DNA of 64,000 nucleotides from Siphonodentalium dalli. Its lineage: Eukaryota; Mollusca; Scaphopoda; Gadilida; Siphonodentaliidae. This document shows, in pieces, positions 1 through 12,767 of this stretch. The position numbers and the translations under genes are program-made. The number at the start of each line of letters is the position of its first letter. Positions within the stretch are counted from its first letter, which is position 1. Location: positions 229,912,578 to 229,976,577 of the forward strand of contig CP136062.1 of assembly GCA_032622095.1 (NCBI GenBank), given 5' to 3'. Under the pieces are notes generated by a model. The model worked only from the letters and a program-made list of their open reading frames with translations, did not search any database and had not been told where the DNA came from.

Positions 1-3000
1 ATAATAATCACCCTTGTCTATATATTCTTCATGTGTTTCTGCAGCGTTATCCGGATTCTAGGGGGTGATTCATTGTTGATATCATGTAATAATAATCACC
101 CTTGCCTATATATTCTTCATGTGTTTCTACAGCGTTATCCGGATTCTAGGGGGTGAATCATTGTTGATATCATGTAATAATAATCACCCTTGTCTATATA
201 TTCTTCATGTGTTTCTGCAGCGTTATCCGGATTCTAGGGGGTGAATCATTGTTGATATCATGTAATAATAATCACCCTTGTCTATATATTCTTCATGTGT
301 TTCTGCAGCGTTATCCGGATTCTAAGGGGTGAATCATTGTTGATATCATGTAATAATAATCACCCTTGTCTATATATTCTTCATGTGTTTCTGCAGCGTT
401 ATCCGGATTCTAAGGGGTGAATCATTGTTGATATCATGTAATAATAATCACCCTTGTCTATATATTCTTCATGTGTTTCTGCAGCGTTATCCGGATTCTA
501 GGGGGTGATTCATTGTTGATATCATGTAATAATAATCACCCTTGCCTATATATTCTTCATGTGTTTCTACAGCGTTATCCGGATTCTAGGGGGTGAATCA
601 TTGTTGATATCATGTAATAATAATCACCCTTGTCTATATATTCTTCATGTGTTTCTGCAGCGTTATCCGGATTCTAAGGGGTGATTCATTGTTGATATCA
701 TGTAATAATAATCACCCTTGCCTATATATTCTTCATGTGTTTCTACAGCGTTATCCGGATTCTAGGGGGTGAATCATTGTTGATATCATGTAATAATAAT
801 CACCCTTGTCTATATATTCTTCATGTGTTTCTGCAGCGTTATCCGGATTCTAAGGGGTGATTCATTGTTGATATCATGTAATAATAATCACCCTTGTCTA
901 TATATTCTTCATGTGTTTCTGCAGCGTTATCCGGATTCTAGGGGGTGATTCATTGTTGATATCATGTAATAATAATCACCCTTGTCTATATATTCTTCAT
1001 GTGTTTCTGCAGCGTTATCCGGATTCCAGGGGGTGATTCATTGTTGATATCATGTAATAATAATCACCCTTGTCTATATATTCTTCATGTGTTTCTACAG
1101 CGTTATCCGGATTCTAGGGGGTGAATCATTGTTGATATCATGTAATAATAATCACCCTTGTCTATATATTCTTCATGTGTTTCTACAGCGTTATCCGGAT
1201 TCTAGGGGGTGAATCATTGTTGATATCATGTAATAATAATCACCCTTGTCTATATATTCTTCATGTGTTTCTACAGCGTTATCCGGATTCTAAGGGGTGA
1301 TTCATTGTTGATATCATGTAATAATAATCACCCTTGTCTATATATTCTTCATGTGTTTCTGCAGCGTTATCCGGATTCTAAGGGGTGATTCATTGTTGAT
1401 ATCATGTAATAATAATCACCCTTGTCTATATATTCTTCATGTGTTTCTACAGCGTTATCCGGATTCCAGGGGGTGATTCATTGTTGATATCATGTAATAA
1501 TAATCACCCTTGTCTATATATTCTTCATGTGTTTCTGCAGCGTTATCCGGATTCTAGGGGGTGATTCATTGTTGATATCATGTAATAATAATCACCCTTG
1601 TCTATATATTCTTCATGTGTTTCTGCAGCGTTATCCGGATTCCAGGGGGTGATTCATTGTTGATATCATGTAATAATAATCACCCTTGCCTATATATTCT
1701 TCATGTGTTTCTACAGCGTTATCCGGATTCCAGGGGGTGATTCATTGTTGATATCATGTAATAATAATCACCCTTGCCTATATATTCTTCATGTGTTTCT
1801 ACAGCGTTATCCGGATTCTAGGGGGTGATTCGTTGTTGATATCATGTAATAATAATCACCCTTGCCTATATATTCTTCACGTGTTTCTACAGCGTTATCC
1901 GGATTCTAGGGGGTGATTCATTGTTGATATCATGTAATAATAATCACCCTTGCCTATATATTCTTCACGTGTTTCTACAGCGTTATCCGGATTCTAGGGG
2001 GTGATTCATTGTTGATATCATGTAATAATAATCACCCTTGTCTATATATTCTTCACGTGTTTCTACAGCGTTATCCGGATTCCAGGGGGTGATTCATTGT
2101 TGATATCATGTAATAATAATCACCCTTGTCTATATATTCTTCATGTGTTTCTGCAGCGTTATCCGGATTCCAGGGGGTGATTCATTGTTGATATCATGTA
2201 ATAATAATCACCCTTGTCTATATATTCTTCATGTGTTTCTGCAGCGTTATCCGGATTCCAGGGGGTGATTCATTGTTGATATCATGTAATAATAATCACC
2301 CTTGTCTATATATTCTTCATGTGTTTCTGCAGCGTTATCCGGATTCTAGGGGGTGAATCATTGTTGATATCATGTAATAATAATCACCCTTGTCTATATA
2401 TTCTTCATGTGTTTCTACAGCGTTATCCGGATTCCAGGGGGTGATTCATTGTTGATATCATGTAATAATAATCACCCTTGTCTATATATTCTTCATGTGT
2501 TTCTGCAGCGTTATCCGGATTCCAGGGGGTGATTCATTGTTGATATCATGTAATAATAATCACCCTTGTCTATATATTCTTCATGTGTTTCTACAGCGTT
2601 ATCCGGATTCCAGGGGGTGATTCATTGTTGATATCATGTAATAATAATCACCCTTGTCTATATATTCTTCATGTGTTTCTGCAGCGTTATCCGGATTCCA
2701 GGGGGTGATTCATTGTTGATATCATGTAATAATAATCACCCTTGTCTATATATTCTTCATGTGTTTCTGCAGCGTTATCCGGATTCTAGGGGGTGAATCA
2801 TTGTTGATATCATGTAATAATAATCACCCTTGTCTATATATTCTTCATGTGTTTCTGCAGCGTTATCCGGATTCCAGGGGGTGATTCATTGTTGATATCA
2901 TGTAATAATAATCACCCTTGTCTATATATTCTTCATGTGTTTCTGCAGCGTTATCCGGATTCCAGGGGGTGATTCATTGTTGATATCATGTAATAATAAT

Positions 3001-6000
3001 CACCCTTGTCTATATATTCTTCATGTGTTTCTGCAGCGTTATCCGGATTCCAGGGGGTGATTCATTGTTGATATCATGTAATAATAATCACCCTTGTCTA
3101 TATATTCTTCATGTGTTTCTGCAGCGTTATCCGGATTCCAGGGGGTGATTCATTGTTGATATCATGTAATAATAATCACCCTTGCCTATATATTCTTCAT
3201 GTGTTTCTGCAGCGTTATCCGGATTCTAGGGGGTGATTCATTGTTGATATCATGTAATAATAATCACCCTTGTCTATATATTCTTCATGTGTTTCTGCAG
3301 CGTTATCCGGATTCTAGGGGGTGAATCATTGTTGATATCATGTAATAATAATCACCCTTGTCTATATATTCTTCATGTGTTTCTGCAGCGTTATCCGGAT
3401 TCCAGGGGGTGATTCATTGTTGATATCATGTAATAATAATCACCCTTGTCTATATATTCTTCATGTGTTTCTGCAGCGTTATCCGGATTCTAGGGGGTGA
3501 TTCATTGTTGATATCATGTAATAATAATCACCCTTGTCTATATATTCTTCATGTGTTTCTGCAGCGTTATCCGGATTCTAGGGGGTGATTCATTGTTGAT
3601 ATCATGTAATAATAATCACCCTTGCCTATATATTCTTCATGTGTTTCTGCAGCGTTATCCGGATTCTAGGGGGTGATTCATTGTTGATATCATGTAATAA
3701 TAATCACCCTTGTCTATATATTCTTCATGTGTTTCTACAGCGTTATCCGGATTCTAGGGGGTGATTCATTGTTGATATCATGTAATAATAATCACCCTTG
3801 TCTATATATTCTTCATGTGTTTCTGCAGCGTTATCCGGATTCTAGGGGGTGATTCATTGTTGATATCATGTAATAATAATCACCCTTGTCTATATATTCT
3901 TCATGTGTTTCTACAGCGTTATCCGGATTCCAGGGGGTGAATCATTGTTGATATCATGTAATAATAATCACCCTTGTCTATATATTCTTCACGTGTTTCT
4001 GCAGCGTTATCCGGATTCTAGGGGGTGATTCATTGTTGATATCATGTAATAATAATCACCCTTGTCTATATATTGTTCATGTGTTTCTGCAGCGTTATCC
4101 GGATTCTAGGGGGTGAATCATTGTTGATATCATGTAATAATAATCACCCTTGTCTATATATTCTTCATGTGTTTCTGCAGCGTTATCCGGATTCTAGGGG
4201 GTGATTCATTGTTGATATCATGTAATAATAATCACCCTTGTCTATATATTGTTCATGTGTTTCTGCAGCGTTATCCGGATTCTAGGGGGTGATTCATTGT
4301 TGATATCATGTAATAATAATCACCCTTGTCTATATATTGTTCATGTGTTTCTGCAGCGTTATCCGGATTCTAGGGGGTGATTCATTGTTGATATCATGTA
4401 ATAATAATCACCCTTGTCTATATATTCTTCATGTGTTTCTGCAGCGTTATCCGGATTCTAGGGGGTGAATCATTGTTGATATCATGTAATAATAATCACC
4501 CTTGTCTATATATTCTTCATGTGTTTCTACAGCGTTATCCGGATTCCAGGGGGTGATTCATTGTTGATATCATGTAATAATAATCACCCTTGTCTATATA
4601 TTCTTCATGTGTTTCTGCAGCGTTATCCGGATTCTAGGGGGTGAATCATTGTTGATATCATGTAATAATAATCACCCTTGTCTATATATTCTTCATGTGT
4701 TTCTACAGTGTTATCCGGATTCCAGGGGGTGATTCATTGTTGATATCATGTAATAATAATCACCCTTGTCTATATATTCTTCATGTGTTTCTGCAGCGTT
4801 ATCCGGATTCTAGGGGGTGAATCATTGTTGATATCATGTAATAATAATCACCCTTGTCTATATATTCTTCATGTGTTTCTGCAGCGTTATCCGGATTCTA
4901 AGGGGTGAATCATTGTTGATATCATGTAATAATAATCACCCTTGTCTATATATTCTTCACGTGTTTCTGCAGCGTTATCCGGATTCTAGGGGGTGAATCA
5001 TTGTTGATATCATGTAATAATAATCACCCTTGTCTATATATTCTTCATGTGTTTCTGCAGCGTTATCCGGATTCCAGGGGGTGATTCATTGTTGATATCA
5101 TGTAATAATAATCACCCTTGTCTATATATTCTTCATGTGTTTCTGCAGCGTTATCCGGATTCTAGGGGGTGAATCATTGTTGATATCATGTAATAATAAT
5201 CACCCTTGTCTATATATTCTTCATGTGTTTCTGCAGCGTTATCCGGATTCCAGGGGGTGATTCATTGTTGATATCATGTAATAATAATCACCCTTGCCTA
5301 TATATTCTTCATGTGTTTCTGCAGCGTTATCCGGATTCCAGGGGGTGAATCATTGTTGATATCATGTAATAATAATCACCCTTGTCTATATATTCTTCAT
5401 GTGTTTCTGCAGCGTTATCCGGATTCCAGGGGGTGAATCATTGTTGATATCATGTAATAATAATCACCCTTGTCTATATATTCTTCATGTGTTTCTGCAG
5501 CGTTATCCGGATTCTAGGGGGTGATTCATTGTTGATATCATGTAATAATAATCACCCTTGTCTATATATTCTTCATGTGTTTCTGCAGCGTTATCCGGAT
5601 TCCAGGGGGTGATTCATTGTTGATATCATGTAATAATAATCACCCTTGTCTATATATTCTTCATGTGTTTCTGCAGCGTTATCCGGATTCTAGGGGGTGA
5701 ATCATTGTTGATATCATGTAATAATAATCACCCTTGTCTATATATTCTTCATGTGTTTCTGCAGCGTTATCCGGATTCCAGGGGGTGATTCATTGTTGAT
5801 ATCATGTAATAATAATCACCCTTGTCTATATATTCTTCATGTGTTTCTGCAGCGTTATCCGGATTCTAGGGGGTGAATCATTGTTGATATCATGTAATAA
5901 TAATCACCCTTGTCTATATATTCTTCATGTGTTTCTACAGCGTTATCCGGATTCTAGGGGGTAATTCATTGTTGATATCATGTAATAATAATCACCGTTG

Positions 6001-9000
6001 TCTATATATTCTTCATGTGTTTCTACAGCGTTATCCGGATTCTAGGGGGTGATTCATTGTTGATATCATGTAATAATAATCACCCTTGTCTATATATTCT
6101 TCATGTGTTTCTGCAGCGTTATCCGGATTCTAGGGGGTGATTCATTGTTGATATCATGTAATAATAATCACCCTTGTCTATATATTCTTCATGTGTTTCT
6201 GCAGCGTTATCCGGATTCTAGGGGGTGATTCATTGTTGATATCATGTAATAATAATCACCCTTGTCTATATATTCTTCATGTGTTTCTGCAGCGTTATCC
6301 GGATTCTAGGGGGTGAATCATTGTTGATATCATGTAATAATAATCACCCTTGTCTATATATTCTTCATGTGTTTCTGCAGCGTTATCCGGATTCTAAGGG
6401 GTGAATCATTGTTGATATCATGTAATAATAATCACCCTTGTCTATATATTCTTCATGTGTTTCTACAGCGTTATCCGGATTCTAGGGGGTGATTCATTGT
6501 TGATATCATGTAATAATAATCACCCTTGCCTATATATTCTTCATGTGTTTCTGCAGCGTTATCCGGATTCTAAGGGGTGAATCATTGTTGATATCATGTA
6601 ATAATAATCACCCTTGTCTATATATTCTTCATGTGTTTCTACAGCGTTATCCGGATTCCAGGGGGTGATTAATTGTTGATATCATGTAATAATAATCACC
6701 CTTGTCTATATATTCTTCATGTGTTTCTACAGCGTTATCCGGATTCCAGGGGGTGATTAATTGTTGATATCATGTAATAATAATCACCCTTGTCTATATA
6801 TTCTTCATGTGTTTCTGCAGCGTTATCCGGATTCCAGGGGGTGAATCATTGTTGATATCATGTAATAATAATCACCCTTGTCTATATATTCTTCATGTGT
6901 TTCTGCAGCGTTATCCGGATTCTAGGGGGTGATTCGTTGTTGATATCATGTAATAATAATCACCCTTGTCTATATATTCTTCATGTGTTTCTGCAGCGTT
7001 ATCCGGATTCCAGGGGGTGAATCATTGTTGATATCATGTAATAATAATCACCCTTGTCTATATATTCTTCATGTGTTTCTACAGCGTTATCCGGATTCTA
7101 GGGGGTGAATCATTGTTGATATCATGTAATAATAATCACCCTTGCCTATATATTCTTCATGTGTTTCTGCAGCGTTATCCGGATTCCAGGGGGTGATTCA
7201 TTGTTGATATCATGTAATAATAATCACCCTTGTCTATATATTCTTCATGTGTTTCTGCAGCGTTATCCGGATTCCAGGGGGTGATTCATTGTTGATATCA
7301 TGTAATAATAATCACCCTTGTCTATATATTCTTCATGTGTTTCTGCAGCGTTATCCGGATTCCAGGGGGTGATTCATTGTTGATATCATGTAATAATAAT
7401 CACCCTTGTCTATATATTCTTCATGTGTTTCTGCAGCGTTATCCGGATTCTAGGGGGTGATTCATTGTTGATATCATGTAATAATAATCACCCTTGCCTA
7501 TATATTCTTCATGTGTTTCTGCAGCGTTATCCGGATTCTAGGGGGTGAATCATTGTTGATATCATGTAATAATAATCACCCTTGTCTATATATTCTTCAT
7601 GTGTTTCTGCAGCGTTATCCGGATTCTAGGGGGTGATTCATTGTTGATATCATGTAATAATAATCACCCTTGTCTATATATTCTTCATGTGTTTCTACAG
7701 CGTTATCCGGATTCTAGGGGGTGATTCATTGTTGATATCATGTAATAATAATCACCCTTGTCTATATATTCTTCATGTGTTTCTGCAGCGTTATCCGGAT
7801 TCTAGGGGGTGATTCATTGTTGATATCATGTAATAATAATCACCCTTGTCTATATATTCTTCATGTGTTTCTGCAGCGTTATCCGGATTCTAGGGGGTGA
7901 TTCATTGTTGATATCATGTAATAATAATCACCCTTGTCTATATATTCTTCATGTGTTTCTGCAGCGTTATCCGGATTCTAGGGGGTGATTCATTGTTGAT
8001 ATCATGTAATAATAATCACCCTTGTCTATATATTCTTCATGTGTTTCTGCAGCGTTATCCGGATTCCAGGGGGTGAATCATTGTTGATATCATGTAATAA
8101 TAATCACCCTTGTCTATATATTCTTCATGTGTTTCTGCAGCGTTATCCGGATTCTAGGGGGTGAATCATTGTTGATATCATGTAATAATAATCACCCTTG
8201 TCTATATATTCTTCACGTGTTTCTGCAGCGTTATCCGGATTCTAGGGGGTGAATCATTGTTGATATCATGTAATAATAATCACCCTTGCCTATATATTCT
8301 TCATGTGTTTCTACAGCGTTATCCGGATTCTAGGGGGTGAATCATTGTTGATATCATGTAATAATAATCACCCTTGTCTATATATTCTTCATGTGTTTCT
8401 GCAGCGTTATCCGGATTCTAGGGGGTGATTCATTGTTGATATCATGTAATAATAATCACCCTTGTCTATATATTCTTCATGTGTTTCTACAGCGTTATCC
8501 GGATTCTAGGGGGTGATTCATTGTTGATATCATGTAATAATAATCACCCTTGTCTATATATTCTTCATGTGTTTCTACAGCGTTATCCGGATTCTAGGGG
8601 GTGATTCATTGTTGATATCATGTAATAATAATCACCCTTGTCTATATATTCTTCATGTGTTTCTGCAGCGTTATCCGGATTCTAGGGGGTGATTCATTGT
8701 TGATATCATGTAATAATAATCACCCTTGTCTATATATTCTTCATGTGTTTCTGCAGCGTTATCCGGATTCTAGGGGGTGATTCATTGTTGATATCATGTA
8801 ATAATAATCACCCTTGTCTATATATTCTTCATGTGTTTCTGCAGCGTTATCCGGATTCTAGGGGGTGATTCATTGTTGATATCATGTAATAATAATCACC
8901 CTTGTCTATATATTCTTCATGTGTTTCTGCAGCGTTATCCGGATTCTAGGGGGTGATTCATTGTTGATATCATGTAATAATAATCACCCTTGTCTATATA

Positions 9001-10419
9001 TTCTTCATGTGTTTCTACAGCGTTATCCGGATTCCAGGGGGTGATTCGTTGTTGATATCATGTAATAATAATCACCCTTGTCTATATATTCTTCATGTGT
9101 TTCTGCAGCGTTATCCGGATTCTAGGGGGTGATTCATTGTTGATATCATGTAATAATAATCACCCTTGTCTATATATTCTTCATGTGTTTCTGCAGCGTT
9201 ATCCGGATTCTAGGGGGTGATTCATTGTTGATATCATGTAATAATAATCACCCTTGTCTATATATTCTTCATGTGTTTCTACAGCGTTATCCGGATTCTA
9301 AGGGGGTGAATCATTGTTGATATCATGTAATAATAATCACCCTTGTCTATATATTCTTCATGTGTTTCTACAGCGTTATCCGGATTCCAGGGGGTGATTC
9401 ATTGTTGATATCATGTAATAATAATCACCCTTGCCTATATATTCTTCATGTGTTTCTACAGCGTTATCCGGATTCTAGGGGGTGATTCATTGTTGATATC
9501 ATGTAATAATAATCACCCTTGTCTATATATTCTTCATGTGTTTCTACAGCGTTATCCGGATTCCAGGGGGTGATTCGTTGTTGATATCATGTAATAATAA
9601 TCACCCTTGTCTATATATTCTTCATGTGTTTCTACAGCGTTATCCGGATTCTAGGGGGTGATTCATTGTTGATATCATGTAATAATAATCACCCTTGTCT
9701 ATATATTCTTCATGTGTTTCTGCAGCGTTATCCGGATTCTAGGGGGTGATTCATTGTTGATATCATGTAATAATAATCACCCTTGTCTATATATTCTTCA
9801 CGTGTTTCTGCAGCGTTATCCGGATTCCAGGGGGTGATTCATTGTTGATATCATGTAATAATAATCACCCTTGTCTATATATTCTTCATGTGTTTCTGCA
9901 GCGTTATCCGGATTCTAGGGGGTGATTCATTGTTGATATCATGTAATAATAATCACCCTTGTCTATATATTCTTCATGTGTTTCTGCAGCGTTATCCGGA
10001 TTCTAGGGGGTGAATCATTGTTGATATCATGTAATAATAATCACCCTTGTCTATATATTCTTCATGTGTTTCTGCAGCGTTATCCGGATTCTAGGGGGTG
10101 AATCATTGTTGATATCATGTAATAATAATCACCCTTGTCTATATATTCTTCATGTGTTTCTGCAGCGTTATCCGGATTCTAGGGGGTGATTCATTGTTGA
10201 TATCATGTAATAATAATCACCCTTGTCTATATATTCTTCATGTGTTTCTGCAGCGTTATCCGGATTCCAGGGGGTGAATCATTGTTGATATCATGTAATA
10301 ATAATCACCCTTGTCTATATATTCTTCATGTGTTTCTGCAGCGTTATCCGGATTCTAGGGGGTGAATCATTGTTGATATCATGTAATAATAATCACCGTT
10401 GCCTATATATTCTTCATGT
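1..10419. repeat. 88-bp satellite array (about 118 copies)
   Basis: A head-to-tail tandem array with an 88-bp period fills the start of the window and is cut by the window edge, so the true array is longer. Units differ at only a handful of positions: T/C after CTTG, CTGCAG versus CTACAG, TCTAGGG / TCTAAGG / TCCAGGG, GAATC versus GATTC, and CATGTG versus CACGTG. One unit near 9300 carries an extra base (89 bp). Every unit holds an EcoRV site GATATC and most hold a PstI site. Each unit also contains GGGTGATT and, about 23 bp later, its reverse complement AATCACCC, with the 8-bp palindrome TGATATCA between them. The array stops mid-unit just after TTCATGTG. No open frame spans units. The sequence is not recognised as a named satellite; a centromeric or heterochromatic role is only a possibility. 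Confidence 0.98.
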
Positions 10420-10799
10420 GAAGTTTGCAGAGGACAATCTCCGAGATTCCGCACAAGGACGAACAGACTGGGTTATAAAACAAACTTCAAGTTGGGTGCA
10501 ATCATTTAAAACCTTTATATATTTTACCACCCGTGAGTCTCTGGTGCGCTGTAGATTACAACACTAGAAAAAACTATTTCCAGGGCTTACTCATGTAGGG
10601 TTAAATTGTTAATATCGTATCAAATATAGCATTCACAAGAACTATATAATACCGCATGATCATTAAGTAACCAAAATGTTCTAATGTGTTCAGCGTTTGC
10701 CATAAATTACCAGCATGCAGACAGACATAATGTAGTGCATATCAGTATATCTTATCTTATGCCAAGAAAACCTCAACAAGGACCGATGCAATGATATTA

Positions 10800-10868
10800 A
10801 TCGTGGAGGTCTCATATCATAGCCATCGTGGAGGTCTCGTATTATAGCCATCGTGGAGGTCTCATATT
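10800..10868 (+). repeat. 25-bp minisatellite, 2.8 copies
   Basis: Three successive copies begin ATCGTGGAGGTCTC at 10800, 10825 and 10850; the third is partial. The first two differ by two substitutions. No function is evident. Confidence 0.9.
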
Positions 10869-11023
10869 TTGATTTACGGTAACGATATGCCAGTCGTACG
10901 CTAGCACCTACTATAGGCATGCAGTCGGTGCACATGTTTTGTATACGATTTAATAATTTTGTTTTATTAGTGTCCTTTTAACCCTTCCATGACGGGAGCT
11001 TCCTGAATTTTTGCGAAAACACT

Positions 11024-11063
11024 ATGGTCGACTCGCATATATAAGAGAATGCATTGGCCTAAT
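11024..11063 (+). repeat. Fragment shared with the 43-kb foldback element
   Basis: About 40 bp, including GTCGACTCGCATATATAAG and then GAGAATGCATTGGCC, match one arm of the hairpins at 42952-43018 and 43238-43304. At 43 kb the same sequence occurs in both orientations; here only one arm is present. This suggests a solo or truncated copy of a dispersed element. Confidence 0.8.
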
Positions 11064-11075
11064 AACAAGTTTATA

Positions 11076-11262
11076 TTAGTTTTTATAATAGTTAAATAAT
11101 GTATGAAATGATGATAAAAAAATGATAACATTGTTAAAGAATGTAAGAAAAAATGATAAAATTAAAAAAGAATATAAGAAAAAATGAAAAAATTTGTTAG
11201 AGAATGTTAGAAAAAATGATAAAAAATGATAACAAATTGTTAAAGAATGTAAGAAAAAAGGA
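11076..11262. repeat. AT-rich degenerate repeat block
   Basis: Imperfect units built from AATGATAAAAAAATG and GTTAAAGAATGTAAGAAAAA recur about three to four times. The motif TTGTTAAAGAATGTAAGAAAAA-like appears near 11132 and again near 11238. The block follows directly on the foldback-like fragment and may belong to the same element. The open frame here on the minus strand is low-complexity (F/L/S) and is not taken as coding. Confidence 0.7.
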
Positions 11263-11585
11263 CCGATTTTCAAGCTTGATTTGGTTTGAGGGACATTTCA
11301 ATGTACCATTCCGATAGACACAAGGCCATTTCGATAAGAAATGAGAATTTGTTCACGCTCACTCAGTTAAGCAAATATTAAGCAATGAATATATTTCACA
11401 GTTTAGTTTAGCATCGGGACGTGAGGGTGTGAGTGTGTGTCCCGTCACACTCATCTGGTCAATTTACTCCTGCGAATCAATTTTGAACTACTATTTAGTT
11501 AAATTAATTATTACTGCCCTATTCAGACATCTGACGCCAACTATCCCATGACACCCCCCGTTAGGTCGCCCGTAGCCGGACAGAC

Positions 11586-11615
11586 AACAAACAAAACATA
11601 CAAACAAACAAACAC
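11586..11615 (+). repeat. Imperfect (AAAC)n microsatellite
   Basis: A short A/C-rich run of CAAA/AAAC units lies in the spacer, just after a short GC-rich stretch. Confidence 0.75.
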
Positions 11616-11870
11616 AATTAAGATTTATTGGTATTATCCTGGTATGCAACAAGCACCAAACGATTATTGGTTCGAAACGTCTTTCAACTGAACATCCAAT
11701 TTGACAACATTTAGTGAAATTGTGGGGGGGGGGGTATTATATCTCCAGCAGCAGGTCGAGAGATACAAACCTGTTTGTTTTTGTAATGAATATGTATAGC
11801 TTCAAATGACTCCTTTAGTTTAACCAAGCCCATTCTTTCAATTTGCTGATAACGAAAAATTTAATGTACT

Positions 11871-12265
11871 GGGACGTGGTTCGAGTATTATATTCACAAT
11901 ACTAGACTAGGTACTATCTGGATTATAATGGACACTGGAACATTACTAGAATATTATATCCACAAGACTAGACTTTGTACTATCTGGATTATAATGGACA
12001 CTGGAACATTACTACAATATTATATCCACAAGACTAGACTATGTACTATCTGGATTATAATGGGCACTGGAACATTACTAGAATATTATATCCACAAGAC
12101 TAGACTTTGTACTATCTGGATTATAATGGGCACTGGAACATTACTACAATATTATATCCACAAGACTAGACTATGTACTAGCTGGATTATAATGGCACTG
12201 GTACGTGGTTCGAGTATTATATTCACAAGACTAGACTAGGTACTAGCTATATTACATCGGATTAT
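11871..12265 (+). repeat. 66-bp minisatellite, about 5 copies
   Basis: Units starting ACTAGACT lie at 11901, 11967, 12033, 12099 and 12165, an exact 66-bp spacing. Adjacent units alternate between ACTAGACTTT...ACTACAAT and ACTAGACTAT...ACTAGAAT, so a 132-bp dimer is visible. Both ends carry a variant containing ACGTGGTTCGAGTATTATAT. Because 66 is divisible by three, an open frame of 22-residue repeats runs through the array; I regard this as a by-product, not a gene. Confidence 0.93.
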
Positions 12266-12767
12266 GGGACGTGGCAAGAGGGTCGTATTCGCGTGAATTT
12301 CAAAACTTCGCATTACATAATTATGTGTGTGATATGGTGTCAATACTATTGTAAGTAGAAACTAAATAACAACAAAAGGTGGCAAATTCAAACATTAGCA
12401 AGCTATACTGTCAGTGAACGGAACATAAACATAGTGCATAATCTACCCTGGTCAAGTTGTCCCGATAATGTGCTATGATGCTGGTGGGTCCTACTGAATT
12501 AATATGATGCTGGTGCTGACTTGATATGATGCTGGTGAGTCCTACTGAATTAATATGATGCTGGTGCTGACTTGATATAATGCTGGTGGGTCATACTGAA
12601 TTAATATGATGCTGGTGCTGACTTGATATGATGCTGGTGAGTCCTACTGAATTAATATGATGCTGATGCTGACTTGATATGATGCTGGTGGGTCCTACTG
12701 AATTAATATGATGCTGGTGCTGACTCGATATGATGCTGGTGGGTCCTACTGAATTAATATGATGCTG

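Larger units (their letters stand above)
10420..11870. other. Spacer between satellites, no gene seen
   Basis: Low-copy, AT-rich DNA separates the 88-bp array from the 66-bp minisatellite and the 51-bp satellite. It holds a 25-bp minisatellite, a fragment shared with the 43-kb foldback, an AT-rich degenerate repeat, an (AAAC)n stretch and an 11-base G tract at 11724-11734. An open frame beginning inside the last satellite units and running to 10567 is a chimera of satellite and flank, with no recognisable domain. Confidence 0.7.

Noticed and set aside
1-10419. CRISPR array
   Set aside because: The repeat is contiguous with an 88-bp period and no unique spacers, there are no cas genes, and the context is eukaryotic.
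1-10419. CENP-B box in the 88-bp satellite
   Set aside because: The required TTCG....A..CGGG pattern is not present; TTATCCGGATTC is only superficially similar.
10328-10567. 79-codon frame at the end of the 88-bp array
   Set aside because: It begins in satellite sequence that contains stops in other units and continues into spacer; no recognisable protein.
11928-12239. 103-codon frame of 22-residue repeats
   Set aside because: It is exactly coextensive with the 66-bp minisatellite, and its flanks break the frame.
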